Shown here: piece by piece, positions 23,482 to 36,576 of the stretch | Layout of the letters: each line of letters begins with the position of its first letter | How positions within the stretch are numbered: position 1 is the first letter of the stretch | From: Macrobrachium rosenbergii | Taxonomy: Eukaryota > Arthropoda > Malacostraca > Decapoda > Palaemonidae | DNA length: 64,000 nucleotides | NCBI RefSeq assembly: GCF_040412425.1 | Contig: NC_089743.1 | Coordinates: forward strand, 85,634,971-85,698,970 | Direction: 5' to 3' | Position numbers and translations under genes: made by a program | The notes under the pieces: generated by a model | Databases searched by the model: none | Told to the model about the DNA's origin: nothing | The model's input: the letters and a program-made list of their open reading frames with translations, nothing else

Positions 23482-25325
23482 CCTTACCTTACAGACCTTA
23501 CAATTCGTTCTGGTTGCCCCAGAGAGTGTGAGGCGCCTTTGATGTCTACCAGAGAGTTGCTAACGCATCTTCCGGTATATTTTGCATCTTCCAGTCTTGG
23601 ATGGTCTGGGATGCATCTTAGATATTTGTCGAGCTTATTCTTAAACACATCTACGCTCACTCCTGTTATGTTCCTCAGATGAGCTGGTAGCGCATTGAAT
23701 AGACGCTGCATTATCGATGCTGGTGCGTGGTGGATTAATGTCCTGTGTGCTTTCATAATTTTCCTGGTATAGCACTATTAATCTACCTCTGCTTGCTCTT
23801 TTGATAATTTTAGTTCCATGATATTTTCGGTAATTCCTTCTATCTGTTTCCATGCTTGAATTACCATGTAGCGTTCTCTTCTCCTTTCAAGACTATATAA
23901 ATTTAAGAATTGAGTAGTCAAGGTCCTTAACTTCTTCTATTCTAGCTGTAAATGACCTTTGTACACTCTCTATTTGTGCAATATCCTTTTGGTAGTGTGG
24001 GTACCATATTATATTGCAATATTCAAGTGGACTACGTAGAACGTTTTATAAAGCATAATCATGTGTTCAGCTTTTCTTGTTTTGAGTGCCGGATTTTTGC
24101 TATGCATTTTGCCAATAGAATTGCTATTTGATCATTGCATAACATAGAGGTCTTTAACTGCTTCCTTGTTTGTGATTGTCTCATTATTAGGTCCTTTATA
24201 TGCATATAGCATTCCTACTTTATCACCATAGTTCATTGATTCAAATTTATCAGAGTTAAATACCATCCTATTTATCTCTGCCCATTTATATATTTTATTT
24301 AGGTCTCTTTGTAGCGAGTTCCTATCTTCATCACAAGCAATTTCTCTACTTATTCTTGTGTCAGAAACTTACTACTGAGTCCTTAACATTACTGTCTATG
24401 TCTGCAATCATAATCACAAACAGCAAGCAGCTAACAGAGTACACTGGATATTACCGTAGCTTCATCCGATTTCTCATCGTTTGCAATCACTATCTGTTTT
24501 CTGTTTGCAAAAATTCTTTTATCCATCTTCCTACTTTGTCAACAATGTTATGTTTTCTAATTTTTTCGCTAATATATTATGATCTACCTTGTCTTTTGCA
24601 AAGTCTAGGTAAACCACATCTGTATCTTTTTCATTTATCATATTTTTATATATGCTTTCATGGTGGACTAACAGTTGGGTTTGTGTACTTTCCGGGTACA
24701 AAACCATGTTGTCCTATATTGAACAATCTATTTTTCATTAAATGTTTCATTATATTTTTTTATTACCCTTTCATATACTTTCATAATATGAGATGTCAGA
24801 CTCACAGGCCTATAATTACTTGCCTCTAGTCTTGAACCACTTTTGAAAGTAGGGAGTAATATATGCTAATTTATGCTCATCATAAATCTTGCCTGTATCT
24901 ATACTTTGTCTTAATAATATTGCTGGCTTTGCGATTGAATGAACCACTTTCTTTAACAATATGACAGGTACTCCATCTGGTCCTGCTGCTGATCCATTTT
25001 TAATTTCATTAATAGCCTGCACAATATCGGCTTCTGTAATATCTATATCTGATAAGTATTCAGTATTTTCATCTCTTATTTCTGTTCATTATCTTCATTT
25101 TCAATTTAGGTGTAAATTCACTCTTATATCTTTCTGCTAATATGTTACATATTTCCTTTTTTCATTCGTTAATCGCCCTTCAATTCTTAGAGGGCCTATT
25201 TCTACTCTTATTTTATTCATTTTTTTGCATATGAATAAAAATTTTAGGGTTTTCTTGATATTTTGTAGTGTCATTTCTTCTAGATTCCTTTTCATTTTCT
25301 TTTGATTGTATAATCTTTTGTTCTG
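23478..25325 (-). pseudogene. 5'-truncated LINE reverse transcriptase (jockey/CR1-like), disrupted
   Basis: Minus-strand reading gives, in order: AEDIVQ-like linker residues TEADIVQAINEIKNGSAAGP; GSRLEASNYRPVSLTSHIM (24794-24850); DVVYLDFAK then DKVDHNIL (24576-24620, with AF apparently deleted between them); a damaged (G)VPQG region; a damaged FADD box (24355-24372, reduced to F-stop); and the C-terminal LFNALPAHLRNITGVSVD...NKLDKYLRCIPDHPRL (23560-23720). These are palm and C-terminal landmarks of non-LTR reverse transcriptases. The endonuclease domain is absent. Several frameshifts and the loss of the catalytic Asp pair make it dead. It lies inside a GA array. Confidence 0.9.
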
Positions 25326-25352
25326 AGGAGAAGCGACGTTTAGTGACTGGAA

Positions 25353-25424
<72 letters not shown>

Positions 25425-25453
25425 ATGAAAAAAGACATTTAGTGACTGGAGTA

Positions 25454-25493
<40 letters not shown>

Positions 25494-25513
25494 GACATTT
25501 AGTGACTGGAGTA

Positions 25514-25594
<81 letters not shown>

Positions 25595-25608
25595 CGTTTA
25601 GTGACTGG

Positions 25609-25672
<64 letters not shown>

Positions 25673-25694
25673 AGCGACGTTTAGTGACTGGAAT

Positions 25695-25744
<50 letters not shown>

Positions 25745-25767
25745 AAAGGAGAAGGACGTTTAGTGAT

Positions 25768-25831
<64 letters not shown>

Positions 25832-25860
25832 AAAAAGGAGAAGCGACGTTTAGTGACTGG

Positions 25861-25897
<37 letters not shown>

Positions 25898-25957
25898 AAA
25901 AAGGAGAAGCGACGTTTAGTGACTGGAACAGAGAGAGAGAGAGAGAGAGAGAGAGAT
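25326..25957 (+). repeat. GA minisatellite array, right part
   Basis: About nine GA runs separated by GAGAAGCGACGTTTAGTGAC + TGGAATAAA or variants (GAAAAAAGACATTTAGTGACTGGAGT form in the middle). The last two units (25828-25956) are near-identical, which suggests recent unit-level duplication. Its complement reads as a long Ser-Leu-rich frame, an artefact. Confidence 0.93.
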
Positions 25958-27208
25958 ATTTTATCCGAATAATGTTTGTTATCATTGCATATGAACCTCT
26001 GTTTCTTACAGAGTAAGCGTTCGTTAAGCATTTGTTGGTTTGTTTTAAGAGTGTAACGAAAGTTATAGCCCGCTCCTTTGATGTAAAGACACTGTTCTGA
26101 TACAGTGGTGTCACTGCTTTACTCTCTCTCTCTCTCTCTCTCTCTCTCTTCAAAACCACTTAATATTGGGCCTTGAATTCGTGTCTTGTGTTACACATCC
26201 ATTAGCTAAGTTAACGTCCCTGTTTTTTCGTCGTAAGATTCGAATTTATTAATTAATATAATTTTAACTGAATTTTAACTTATTTTAACAGGAATCTTTC
26301 AAAGTTAGCGACCCGTGCATGAAGTTTTAAACATCCTCCTTCTCTTGTTTATCAAGTTAAAGTTATGATATTTGTTATTATTACCGTTAAATTGTAATGT
26401 ATATAAAGTCTTTGAAATCTGTTCGTAGCGATATTATTGTTTCTGGTGTTAAACCTTTGAAGCAACAAGACTAAAAATAAGGATAATCTCTTAAGGACAA
26501 TTGCAACACACCACTAAAAGAAGCAGGAGACCTGAAATGTTTGCATTAGACAAACATAGTATTTCTTTTAAACCAAGATAAGAAATACCTCCTTTCATAT
26601 GCAGAAATGTAATTGATTCGCCTAAAGATAAAAAAACAGGAGCTTCTCATTTAAATGCATAGACAGATTAAACTATACTTCCCCTATACGAGAATTTGTT
26701 TTCTATCCGGTGAAAATCTTTTAGAATTATAATCGTAGTTTATATCAACTAAATGATAATTCTTCAGCGAATATAAGTGAATTATCATTGTCGTTTATAT
26801 TCACTATATAAGAATTCTTTATCGTATCTGAATCACTATTTAGATTTTAAAATAGATAAAAATTCCCTAGAAAACATATATCCACATTTCGATGCCGTTA
26901 TGGACCTTACCAAGGTTCCTCAAATACACTCTGAGAGGTCCGCTCATGCGCATGTAGGTAAGACCACCGAGAGAGGAGTGACGTCAGTCATAGGACTTTG
27001 GGTGTGGGAAGATGAGGTAAACACACGTCTTCTCTCTCTCTCTCTCTTTCTCTCTCTCTCGGCTTCAACCCACAACAGTCGATTAATAGTGAATTACGTA
27101 ATTCAACGCTGTCACTGGTCAGTGAAGGCATATTATATCATCCCTTAATGTCATCTTCTAAAAGGTAGAACGTTTGTCATTTAGTTTTGAGTTAATTGCT
27201 CGAGCGTT

Positions 27209-27269
<61 letters not shown>

Positions 27270-27422
27270 AGGCTTGACTATTCCTACGGTTAATTAAAAC
27301 TGAAATATTGCATATGTTTTTCAAAGCATATAACCTTGTGTGCAGCTCTTTTAATACCGTCTTTGTTGAAATCTGGTACCTATTTTACATGTTCTTTTAG
27401 ATAAAAGGCAAAATCAGAAATA
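25958..27422. other. Unrecognised DNA with CT/GA tracts
   Basis: CT runs at 26121-26149 and 27033-27061, GA run at 27210-27263. No coding similarity; a 123-codon plus-strand frame (26777-27148) spans a CT tract and has no domain. Confidence 0.45.
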
Positions 27423-29054
27423 ATGACGGAAACAAAACAACTTGCCGTAATTTCATCTGATGAAATGAATATGGCTACTAAGTGGAGTTATGGCAAAGGG
27501 ATGGACGTTTTATATGAACCTCATGATAAGGTTCAAGTAGTTATGTTAAGAGGTTTGACGGGATGGAAACAACTCATATACTACCAATACAATGACTCCA
27601 GTGTGCATAAAAAACTGACTAATATATATTATTATAAATGTTGGAAAAGCTGGCTTTGCCGTTGTGGCTATTGTCCATGACCTCGGACCTATTAAACTGC
27701 AGGTTTGGAAAGAATTCGGGTTGATCCCCTTAACCTGACAACTTTTTTAAAGCAAGCAGGCTGATAAAGTGTTCATATTTGCTGATGCTCCCATCTGATA
27801 AAATTGCCAGAAATTATTTTTTGGACCACGGTTTTCTTAAGGAAAATGGATAAAAAAGAATGTATCTGATTCCTGTATCCATGAGAATGCTAATGAAAAC
27901 CATATCAGAGTATGCTTTAGCATATAAAATTAATGAAATATCAATGTATGTGGCTTAAAGACATTGTTATTTTTAGGTACAAAGGCATTGTATTTTTAGG
28001 AGAAAAGCACTAGCGAGCAACAGGTGGGGAGCTGCCAATGTATACCTACAAGTGAATAAATGGGTCGATATCATGCATTCCCTCTGTGATGTTCAACGAC
28101 ATAAAAGCCCGCAAAGCATTTGGATTAAATTTGGATAGCCGGAAAAGTACTTTACAAAAAATGATTGATGTTATGCCGGGAATGAAGGTAAAGAAACCCA
28201 AAATTAATTGCCTTTACAAATTCCAAAAAGGCGTGATATTATCTTGCCACTCAATGATTGGGCTACATAACATACTAAAAAAATCGCGACATTTCTTTTA
28301 TTATGACGCGGAGATTAAATCAAGACTGTCTTGAAAGTGTTTTTTGGCAGCATTAGGCAGATGAGGGGTTCACATAATCATCCCAATGAAGTTCAATTTA
28401 AATATAGATTGAAAAACCTTTTTGCTATAGGTAGAGATATTGAACTTGCATTGATAAGACAAATACGACAAAGTAGAAAACCTTGACCCGCTATCCCATG
28501 AAATGGTATCATCTGGACGTAATGGAAAAGGACCTAATAAAAACTTCTCATGACAGGAACTGGCCTTGAAATATGTATGACAAACATAACTTTAGAGACC
28601 TGGGAATTTGATGTGGATCTTAAGAATGACGAAGTGTTTTCTGAGAAACAGAAATTCGCTAAATGTCAGAAATCAGGACACAATGGGATCTGTTATCGAA
28701 GAAGAGTCCTTAAGATATATCGGTGAATATGTAGTGAAAATGTTTTCCGTGAAATATCCAAATATACGTTACGCTGTTAAGAGCAAGACGTCAGAGAACA
28801 TGGGTCCATTAGATAAGTGAAGGAAAACTCCATGCGCCATCAGACGAATTTTATTCCAAACGTAAAATTTTTAGAGAAATTTTTACAGCAATTCATGGCA
28901 ATGGTTTTAGGCCAGGAACGGAATGCATAAAAATATTGGCTGCTGAAATGAAATCTGCTGTAGTTGGCGTTCCTGACGAGGTTGTTGAGATTTTCGCCAA
29001 AATATCAAGTGTTTTTTAGAATGCGGCACCTCAACAACATTATCGGCATGACTA
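27423..29054 (+). pseudogene. P-element/THAP9-type transposase pseudogene
   Basis: Residue blocks in order across several frames: SSDEMNMATKWSYGKGMDVL and KVQVVMLRGLTGWKQ (27450-27570); VAIVHDLGP...VWKEFGLIP (about 27660-27740); VFIFADAP (about 27771-27792); KARKAFGLNLDSRKSTLQKM and LYKFQKGVILSCHSMIGLHN (28098-28280); DCLES-FGSIRQMRGSHNHP (28325-28390) and EVQFKYRLKNLF; EEESLRYIGEYVVKMF (28700-28745); and the C-terminal VFFRMRHLNNIIGMTK (29008-29055). DEM, DLGP and LES-FGS probably hold the former RNase H-like D, D, E residues. The N-terminal THAP zinc finger is absent, and there are many stops and frameshifts. The end runs into FB copy B. Confidence 0.88.
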
Positions 29055-29501
29055 AACAAGTAAAAAATGCGCCGAAGTTTTTTCGGCGCAATAGAGTTTT
29101 CTGTACAGCTGCTACAGCGAATAATAAAGGCCACCGAAAATAGATCTATCTTTCGTTGGTCTCGGTATAATGCTGTATAAGCCGCGGCCCATGAAACTTG
29201 AACCACGGCCCCGTGGTGGCCTATCCTATATCGTTGCCAGAAGCACGATTGTGGCTGACTTTAACCTTAAATAAAATAAAAACTACCGAGGCTAGATGGC
29301 TGCAATTTGGTATGTTTGATGATTGGAGAATGGATGATCAACATACCAATTGGCAGACCTCTAGCCTCAGTAGTTTATAAGATATGAGGGTAGACAGAAA
29401 ACGTTCGGACAGAAAGAAGTGTGGACAGAAAGTACGGACAAAATTAAGTGCAGACGGGCACACAAAGTCGGCACAATAGTTTTCTTTTACAGAAAACTAA
29501 A
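29055..29501 (+). mobile_element. Foldback repeat FB, copy B
   Basis: Starts AACAAGTAAAAAATGCGCCG and has the hairpin GCGCCGAAG...TTCGGCGC, GATCTATCTTTCGTTGG, the internal inverted repeat (GATGATTGGAGAATGGATGA centre) and the GGACAGAAAG-type repeats. It ends CACAATAGTTTTCTTTTACA + GAAAACTAAAA. It begins exactly where transposase similarity ends. Confidence 0.85.
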
Positions 29502-29879
29502 AGAAACAGAAGACTAGCAGGAGTGCAAAAAGAAAGTCAATGAAAACAACAGCTTACTTTCTCCTTAGGAGCCCACAGCTGGCTGGGTGAGGCAACATGA
29601 AAAACAAAAAAAAAAAAAAAAAAAACACAACAGTCTAACATGATGTTTACGTTGTGACTAAGCACATTTTTCCATAACAACTGTGCTGTAAGGGGAGACT
29701 GTCCGAAGCGTGACGTCATGCGCAAAGGGAACGTATTTTCGCTCGGTGAGCCGACCTCTCAATATATTTCAAGGATCTTGGACCTTACAAAGTGAATATT
29801 ACTCGGTTCAATATTAAGCCATGGAAGTATCTTTTCCATCATTGCAAAGCACGAGACAGATTTCCGGTAGAGTTACGTA
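29502..29879. other. Unrecognised DNA with a poly-A run
   Basis: A run of about 19 A at 29607-29625; otherwise nothing recognised. Confidence 0.45.
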
Positions 29880-30068
29880 TCTGCCAATGGCGTTAAGTTA
29901 AGGGAAGACGGATGGCATCCGTCATATCCCTCTGGGTGGAATCTGAGAATGACGTAACTTCCTGAAACGTTTTCAGAGGATTTACTTCTTATTTCATAGA
30001 TGTCGCTCCCTGTAACTGCTGATAAAAACGAGATTCATTCAGGGAGCAGGCGGTCTTCTTCTTTGGGG
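29880..30068 (+). mobile_element. Dispersed repeat R5, copy 1
   Basis: ATGGCGTTAAGTTAAGGGAA, GAATCTGAGAATGACGT, GAAACGTTTTCAGAGG and TAGATGTCGCTCCCTGTAAC match copies at 57700, 60690 and 63205, all on the plus strand. No coding; class unknown. Confidence 0.75.
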
Positions 30069-30281
30069 TTTCGAGAAGAAGAACCTTGATCGTAGGAAAT
30101 TCTATATTGGATTGAAGACGTTTAATGAATTAAAGGGATTTGGTATAAATCAAAGTTTTAGCTCAGCGATATTACTTTTTCAGCAACCATAAGTGAAAGC
30201 ATCAAAATTAAAATTGTTGACGTGCTTCTCGGTATCTCATAATTCCAATAATGAATAACCCACTCGCTGTCTCTCTCTCTC

Positions 30282-30284
<3 letters not shown>

Positions 30285-30341
<57 letters not shown>

Positions 30342-30365
30342 TATATATATATATATATATACTCT

Positions 30366-30450
<85 letters not shown>

Positions 30451-30462
30451 TTATATATATAT
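30285..30462. repeat. (TA)n array
   Basis: About 175 bp with AATTATA and ACTCTTATA interruptions. It is the 3'-side tract of the SINE-B copy that follows. Confidence 0.96.
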
Positions 30463-30655
30463 GAATTTTATCATCACCGATTCATTTTACAAGCATTAAA
30501 CTAAACGTCCTTTAATATCAATTCTGCTCTACACTCGGAAATAATATATATTCACATATATTGCGAGAATTTTTTTCAGTTGATGATAAGTTCGTCGTCT
30601 CGTAGAGTTCGAACCACGAAAGACAAGAACTCAGGGCTTCTGATGAGTTCGACAG
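30463..30655 (-). mobile_element. SINE-B, minus-strand copy of a head-to-head pair
   Basis: Plus-strand order: TGAATTTTATCATCACCGAT (3' end of the SINE), AAACGTCCTTTAATATCAATT, CTCTACACTCGGAAATAATA, then GAGTTCGAACCACGAAAG near the B-box position. Its 3' end touches the TA array at 30285-30462. Confidence 0.7.
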
Positions 30656-30685
30656 TGAATTTGTAGGTGGGAGTCGGTATCAACT

Positions 30686-30859
30686 TATACCTCCCTTGAT
30701 GGCCGTGTAGTTAAATGCGCGTCACTGTAGTCTAACTACTTATCAACCAAAAAAAAAAAAAACAATCCTCCTTGGGTAGCAATAGGTAATATATACGAAA
30801 ATATATTATTTCAGACGTAGAGCGAATTGATATTAAAGGACGTTTTATCTTAAAGCTTT

Positions 30860-30862
<3 letters not shown>
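30686..30862 (+). mobile_element. SINE-B, plus-strand copy of a head-to-head pair
   Basis: Head CTTATACCTCCCTTGATGGCCG + TGTAGTTAAATGCG (A-box-like), then an internal A-rich run. The body is ATATATTATTTCAGACGTAG and GCGAATTGATATTAAAGGAC, closely matching the minus copy at 30463-30655. The 3' end runs into the next TA array. Confidence 0.7.
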
Positions 30863-30986
<124 letters not shown>

Positions 30987-31104
30987 GGCCATAACCTCAC
31001 ATACTAAGTAAATAGATTTTCAATTTGCTTAGACATTACTAATATGCTAATATGAATACAGACGTTATACAGGCCTTACTGTAATAACAAAGGTAATAGA
31101 GTAA

Positions 31105-31465
31105 ACACTGAACAGCTTTAAAAGGTGACGAGGGACTCAGTTCCCAGAAATATTTATATTTGATAATTTGCCGAGACGGACTTTGACCGATTGGTCTGTC
31201 TTTTGAGCAACATACCAATCTCGAGAGTGCATAAGATTACCATGGTAATCGTTTATAATTTTTATATTATGATATGCTGGCATTGACCATGAGTTTTCCT
31301 CCTTCGAGAGATGCTTATAGCTGCAAATGTAATTGAAGTAAGTGATAATTAGTACCTTTCTTATGTTCGGTTTAAATGTGCTGCTTATTATTTAAGAATC
31401 ACCCTTTATCTGATAAAGAAAGAGAGGTTGGCCTAGTTTTGACTGCATAAATCTGCTTTTTTTAA
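31105..31465 (+). mobile_element. Dispersed repeat R4, copy 3
   Basis: ACAGCTTTAAAAGGTGACGA, GGGACTCAGTTCCCAGAAAT, ACCGATTGGTCTG, CATACCAATCTCGAGAGTGC and ATTACCATGGTAATCGTTTA, with a long right part shared with copy 1 (ATGATATGCTGGCATT, AAGTGATAATTAGTACC). Confidence 0.75.
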
Positions 31466-31574
31466 ATAATGAGTTTAAAATGATATAAAAAATTGCCTTT
31501 CATACTAAGAAAGTCAGGACTTGCATATAACTATGATTTCCTTTATTAATAAAAAAATCTTTATTAACAGGAAA

Positions 31575-32215
<641 letters not shown>

Positions 32216-32261
<46 letters not shown>
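32216..32261. repeat. (CT)n tract, left of inserted SINE-A
   Basis: About 45 bp of CT, resuming at 32474 after the SINE. Confidence 0.96.
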
Positions 32262-32263
<2 letters not shown>

Positions 32264-32473
32264 GGCGGCCAATGCAGAATTAGAGGAATTTATTTCTGGT
32301 GATAGAAATTAATTTCTCGTCATAATGTGGTTCGGATTCCACAATAAGCTGTAGGTCCCATTGCTAGGTAACCAGTTGGTTCTTAGCCACGTAAAATAAA
32401 TCTAATCCTTCGGGCCAGCTCTAGGAGAGCTGTTAACAAGCTCAGTGGTCTGGTTAAACTAAGATATACTCAA
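32262..32473 (+). mobile_element. SINE-A inside a CT array, tRNA head missing
   Basis: Starts at CGGGCGGCCAATGCAGAATT, just after the B-box region, and continues to the 3' end GATATACTCAACTT. CT repeats lie directly on both sides, so the insertion or its duplication is within the array. Confidence 0.9.

Positions 32474-32547
<74 letters not shown>
32474..32547. repeat. (CT)n tract, right of inserted SINE-A
   Basis: About 72 bp of CT, directly before P2. Confidence 0.96.
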
Positions 32548-32551
<4 letters not shown>

Positions 32552-32891
32552 ATCACAACTACATTTCAAAGGTTTTGTTTTATGTTTACATAAAATTAAC
32601 TATGAAAGCAGGGAAATTGAATTTAGCGTTGGTGCAGACGCATCCACAATATTTCAGTGGTAATGAACATTCACTGTTCAGCAAGAATGAAAAGTATAAA
32701 GGAAGTATTTCTCTCATGAGCCCTTTCTTTCCTCCGGTAAACAAATGGGACATAGCAAACCTGAGTGATGGGATTTCGGCAATATAAGAAACACCTGCAT
32801 AATTCCCTAAAGAACGTTTCCAGGAAAATAAGACGTGGAAGGTACAAGAACCAATGAGGTAGAAGAAGGACCAGATGTTTCTTCTTGAGTG

Positions 32892-32894
<3 letters not shown>

Positions 32895-32948
<54 letters not shown>
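32895..32948. repeat. (CA)n-(GA)n compound tract in P2
   Basis: Occupies the position of the P1 GA tract at 13184-13211, but begins with CA repeats. Confidence 0.95.
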
Positions 32949-32952
<4 letters not shown>

Positions 32953-35900
32953 CTGTTTTTCTGTCAGTGTGGTTTGCTCGGTTCAGAAACGAGAAAACGC
33001 ATTAAAAAATAATGCGGAGGATTTAGGAGGCGGCAGAGGAAAACCTTTGGACGTCGAATAATTTAGAATTGCAGTGTCCTTTGGGTTACGGACGAGAGGG
33101 GTGCGTTCGTTGTATAAATATTTTGTTTTCACGACGGAGATGAATATCTGACATCAGTTTAAAAAATTTAAGCATATATACAGGTCGGTGGTTCTAGACT
33201 GAATCGCATGGAGGTTTGAGTACGAAAAATACTTTAGATGACAATAAGGCCTTGTTATAATTGTGTTGAGTGGTACTGACAACATTGTACGCCTTCACAA
33301 GGTGTCAAGAAATTAAGCTCCCCGGGTTTTAACACCTGCCGTGACGGAATTTAAGATGGATAGAATATTTTGCCCTTTGTGAAATGCGCTAAATTAGTTC
33401 AAGATTTCTCTCTTCTGTTATGGAGGCATTTCATTATCCTTTTTCTTATTTTAGCAATATTTTATGTTTTATTACTATTTACGTATATATTTGATCAAGT
33501 TTCTTATTATCTTTATATTTATATTATTTTCTTATCATCTTCATATTTATGATATTTTCATCTATAAACTAATAACTTTATTAGGAATAAGAGCAGAACG
33601 TCCTTATCATTTTTGATAATTGTTAAATACTATATTTTGATTTAGTAGTGATTGATATGAGACCTAAATTCTATTTTCCAAAATGCATCTTGGTAAAATT
33701 CCCTTAGATTAGTGTTTATAGTTATTAAATACCAAAGTGGCAGTACGATGCTTGTTCGATATGTAAGCGGTAATAGAGGCGGTATTTATAATTTATGTAG
33801 AGGCCCCTGATGTACAAATCAATACTGGAATCATGTTAATTTACTCAGGAAGTTAATTATGCAAACTGGATGTTTTACATTAGTCTTAAGTAAGTAAATG
33901 TAATTTTTAATACGGGTATTAGGACTCTTTTAAGCGGAGATGTTTGATTCAAATCAAGTAATTAAGGGAGAGTATGTTGATAAATTTCATTACACGTCCT
34001 TCAGTAACTACAGAGAATTATATATGAATGAAGATTAATTTTTTTTTTTATGTTTTTGTAAAATACTGTGTACACTATTTCGTTGAGTTTGGCGTTCAAG
34101 TTCGCGCATAGCTTTAATGCTCTCAGTATGATGAATTCACAGGATGGTTAATGGATTACCATTTATTTTTCTCTTTATATACACAAAATGTTTGTTCATT
34201 AACGTCAGCATTTCATCACTCTTATTAATCTTTAACCTGGCCCTTTCGATGCATATTTTGTGTCCAAAACTGAAATGCATTAAATCAGTTCCTGAAATGT
34301 TTGAAGGATTTAAAAAAAAAAAAAAAGCTTCCTAGAACATAACACAAAAATCAGACTATCCTCCAATACACACGTGTCCTCTTTTTGATTTCATTTTAGA
34401 TGTCGTGTATTAAGCTGTCTATCGTTGGTCCTTCTGACTTTTTGGTTCTATTATAAGGATCATTGTCATCTCTGTTATTTCCATGATACTGTCCGAACGA
34501 ATCCCATAAAAGGCTAAACTTGTCGAATACTAAATACATAAGGTCTCTAACTTTCCGTTCTCAACAATGTGGAGCAATGAGAGTAATTAGTGGATGAGGT
34601 CGCACTCATTTTTCGGCACTGCATCTGGTGTCTCACAATATGTTATTTCGTGGTTGTATGGGAAGCTAAACAGTGATTAGTTGGTGACTGAAGCCAATTC
34701 AGTAAGATCATAAATGCCCCCTCACGATGAACAATCGCTGTTTGCGCCAAGGGGCTAAGGGTAGCGTCTTGGTAGGGTAAGCGTTTCGTGGTGCAAGAGA
34801 TCACATGAAATATACCAGTCATGATTCACTGAAAAGTGAAAATCTACCAAAAGTAAATGGAATCTGCGATGTTTGGCGTAATGATGTTTTAAAACTGCCG
34901 AGAGAAGGAGATTATTTGGAAACTGAGTATGAATTTTTGAAAAGTACTCAAAAGTAGACTTAAGGGCAGGTAGGTGACATCGCTGTTAAGGTGGCTGAAG
35001 CGAAAGATAAGGTCATTGGTAAGATTGGAGAGGGTGTTAAAAATTGATGCATGGAGTCCATCGTGTCCTAGTTCAGTGAAGAAGAAGAAGATTAATTAGA
35101 AGAATCTACCTTCAAGTAATGAGAGGAGTATTAAATGAAAGAAGACATATCTGAGTCTTGTGGAAAAATTCAAGTTCCTGACATCAGATTTACGTACAAG
35201 TAATTGGTTATGAAGTTTGAGCCTGAGTAGAGTAGCGATGATATTGCAGGTAAAATTGGCAATTTTTACTGCGTAATATTAACAACCTCGGAAACAACTT
35301 GTTTGCCTAAAATTCATATTTGCTGTATCGAGAAGTCTTGTGAGAGAGATTGCAATTATTTCTAATGAGCAAGCTGCACTGTGAACCAGTTGTGAGAGAC
35401 TGAATTCATAACAATCACGATAACATAAAACCCAGTAAAAGACAGAAAATGTTACAGACAGATATCACGTCACTGTTAGTCTCTGTTGTCAAAAAGTGTG
35501 GCGACAGAACGAAAATGTCCTGTCAAGAGTACGGGAGATGATCCATATTGCTGTGAATATTCAGCAAATTATATAACTAAGGGTTGCACTGTAACACTGC
35601 GCTAAAAAAATCACAACTTGTAGATTCTCATAAGTCCATAGCGAATCTTGCACTAAATGAATAATGTTGGAGAAGATTAAGGGAGAACGCTAGAACTGGG
35701 AACAGAATTGACCACAGATGCTTCTTCTGAATGGTTGCAGATGAAATGCTTTTATAAATCTTCAGTGTGGGACGAAAAAAAGACGAAGGAAATTCGAGGC
35801 ATTAATAACGAAAAAGGATGAAGTCTCAGCAATTACTGAGTCTCGGTTGGGGAAAAGAGTCCTTGAAATGATAAGAAAATCTCATACGTGCTTTCAAGTT

Positions 35901-36208
35901 TCTAGGAAAGACCTAAGAAAGTAAGATTCTTTGTTTTTATATGCTTTTCGAGAACCAAGAAGGAATTTTAAGTCCGGTGAAAATATTTCAATATTCAAAA
36001 ATTCATTAAAAACACCCGTCTTCAGTCACTGCTGTGCCAAAAATAAACAAATAAGTGACGATTTCAGATAGTTTTCATAGACGGAATAGGCCGAAATTCA
36101 AATAAACAAGTAACAAGTTTCAAAGTGACATAAATCTTGAGGTAACATTCTTATATTTTCTCTCCTTTTAATTTCTAAACGTCCTTCTGTATTGACTCTG
36201 GATAACAT

Positions 36209-36576
36209 TTTTTAGTTGTGTAAAAGAAAACTATTGAGATGGCTATTGGTTCCTCCGCCCTCAGATCTTAAAAACTACTAAGGCTAGAGGGCTACAAACT
36301 GGTATGTTCGTCATTCACCCTCCAATCATCAAACATATAAAACTGCAGCCCTCTAGTCTAAGTAATTTTTATTTTCTTCAGGGATAACGTTAGCCATGAT
36401 CGTGCGTCTGGCACCGCTATAGGTGCCAACAACACAGGCCACCACCGAGCCGTGGCTGAAAGTTTCATGGGCCGCGGCTGAGAGTTTCACGGGCCGTGGC
36501 TGAGAGTTTCATACAGCATCACACTCTGTACAGAAAACTCGATTGTGCCAAAGAAACTTCGGCGCATTTTTTACAT
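36209..36576 (-). mobile_element. Foldback repeat FB, copy D, inserted in P2
   Basis: Minus orientation: starts TTTTAGTTGTGTAAAAGAAA, contains CTCAGATCTTAAAAACTACT and the internal inverted repeat GAGGGCTACAAACTGGTATG / CATATAAAACTGCAGCCCTC, and ends GAAACTTCGGCGCATTTTTT. A tandem triplication GG(C)CGTGGCTGAGAGTTTCA-type (36450-36512) is private to this copy. P1 has no such sequence at the matching place (about 16585), so it inserted after the duplication. Confidence 0.82.

Noticed and set aside
24356..24829. A 157-codon plus-strand frame with hydrophobic stretches
   Set aside because: It is antisense to the minus-strand LINE reverse transcriptase, whose motifs (NYRPVSLTS, LDFAK) lie in the same interval.
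22985..25957. Conserved spacer between GA runs, considered as a CRISPR-like or exon-like unit
   Set aside because: The variable part is only GA length. There is no unique spacer sequence, no splice-site logic and no open frame independent of GA.
25137..26159. A 340-codon minus-strand frame rich in Ser-Leu, the longest open frame in the window
   Set aside because: It is the translation of the CT strand of the GA minisatellite joined to LINE sequence; the composition comes entirely from the repeat.
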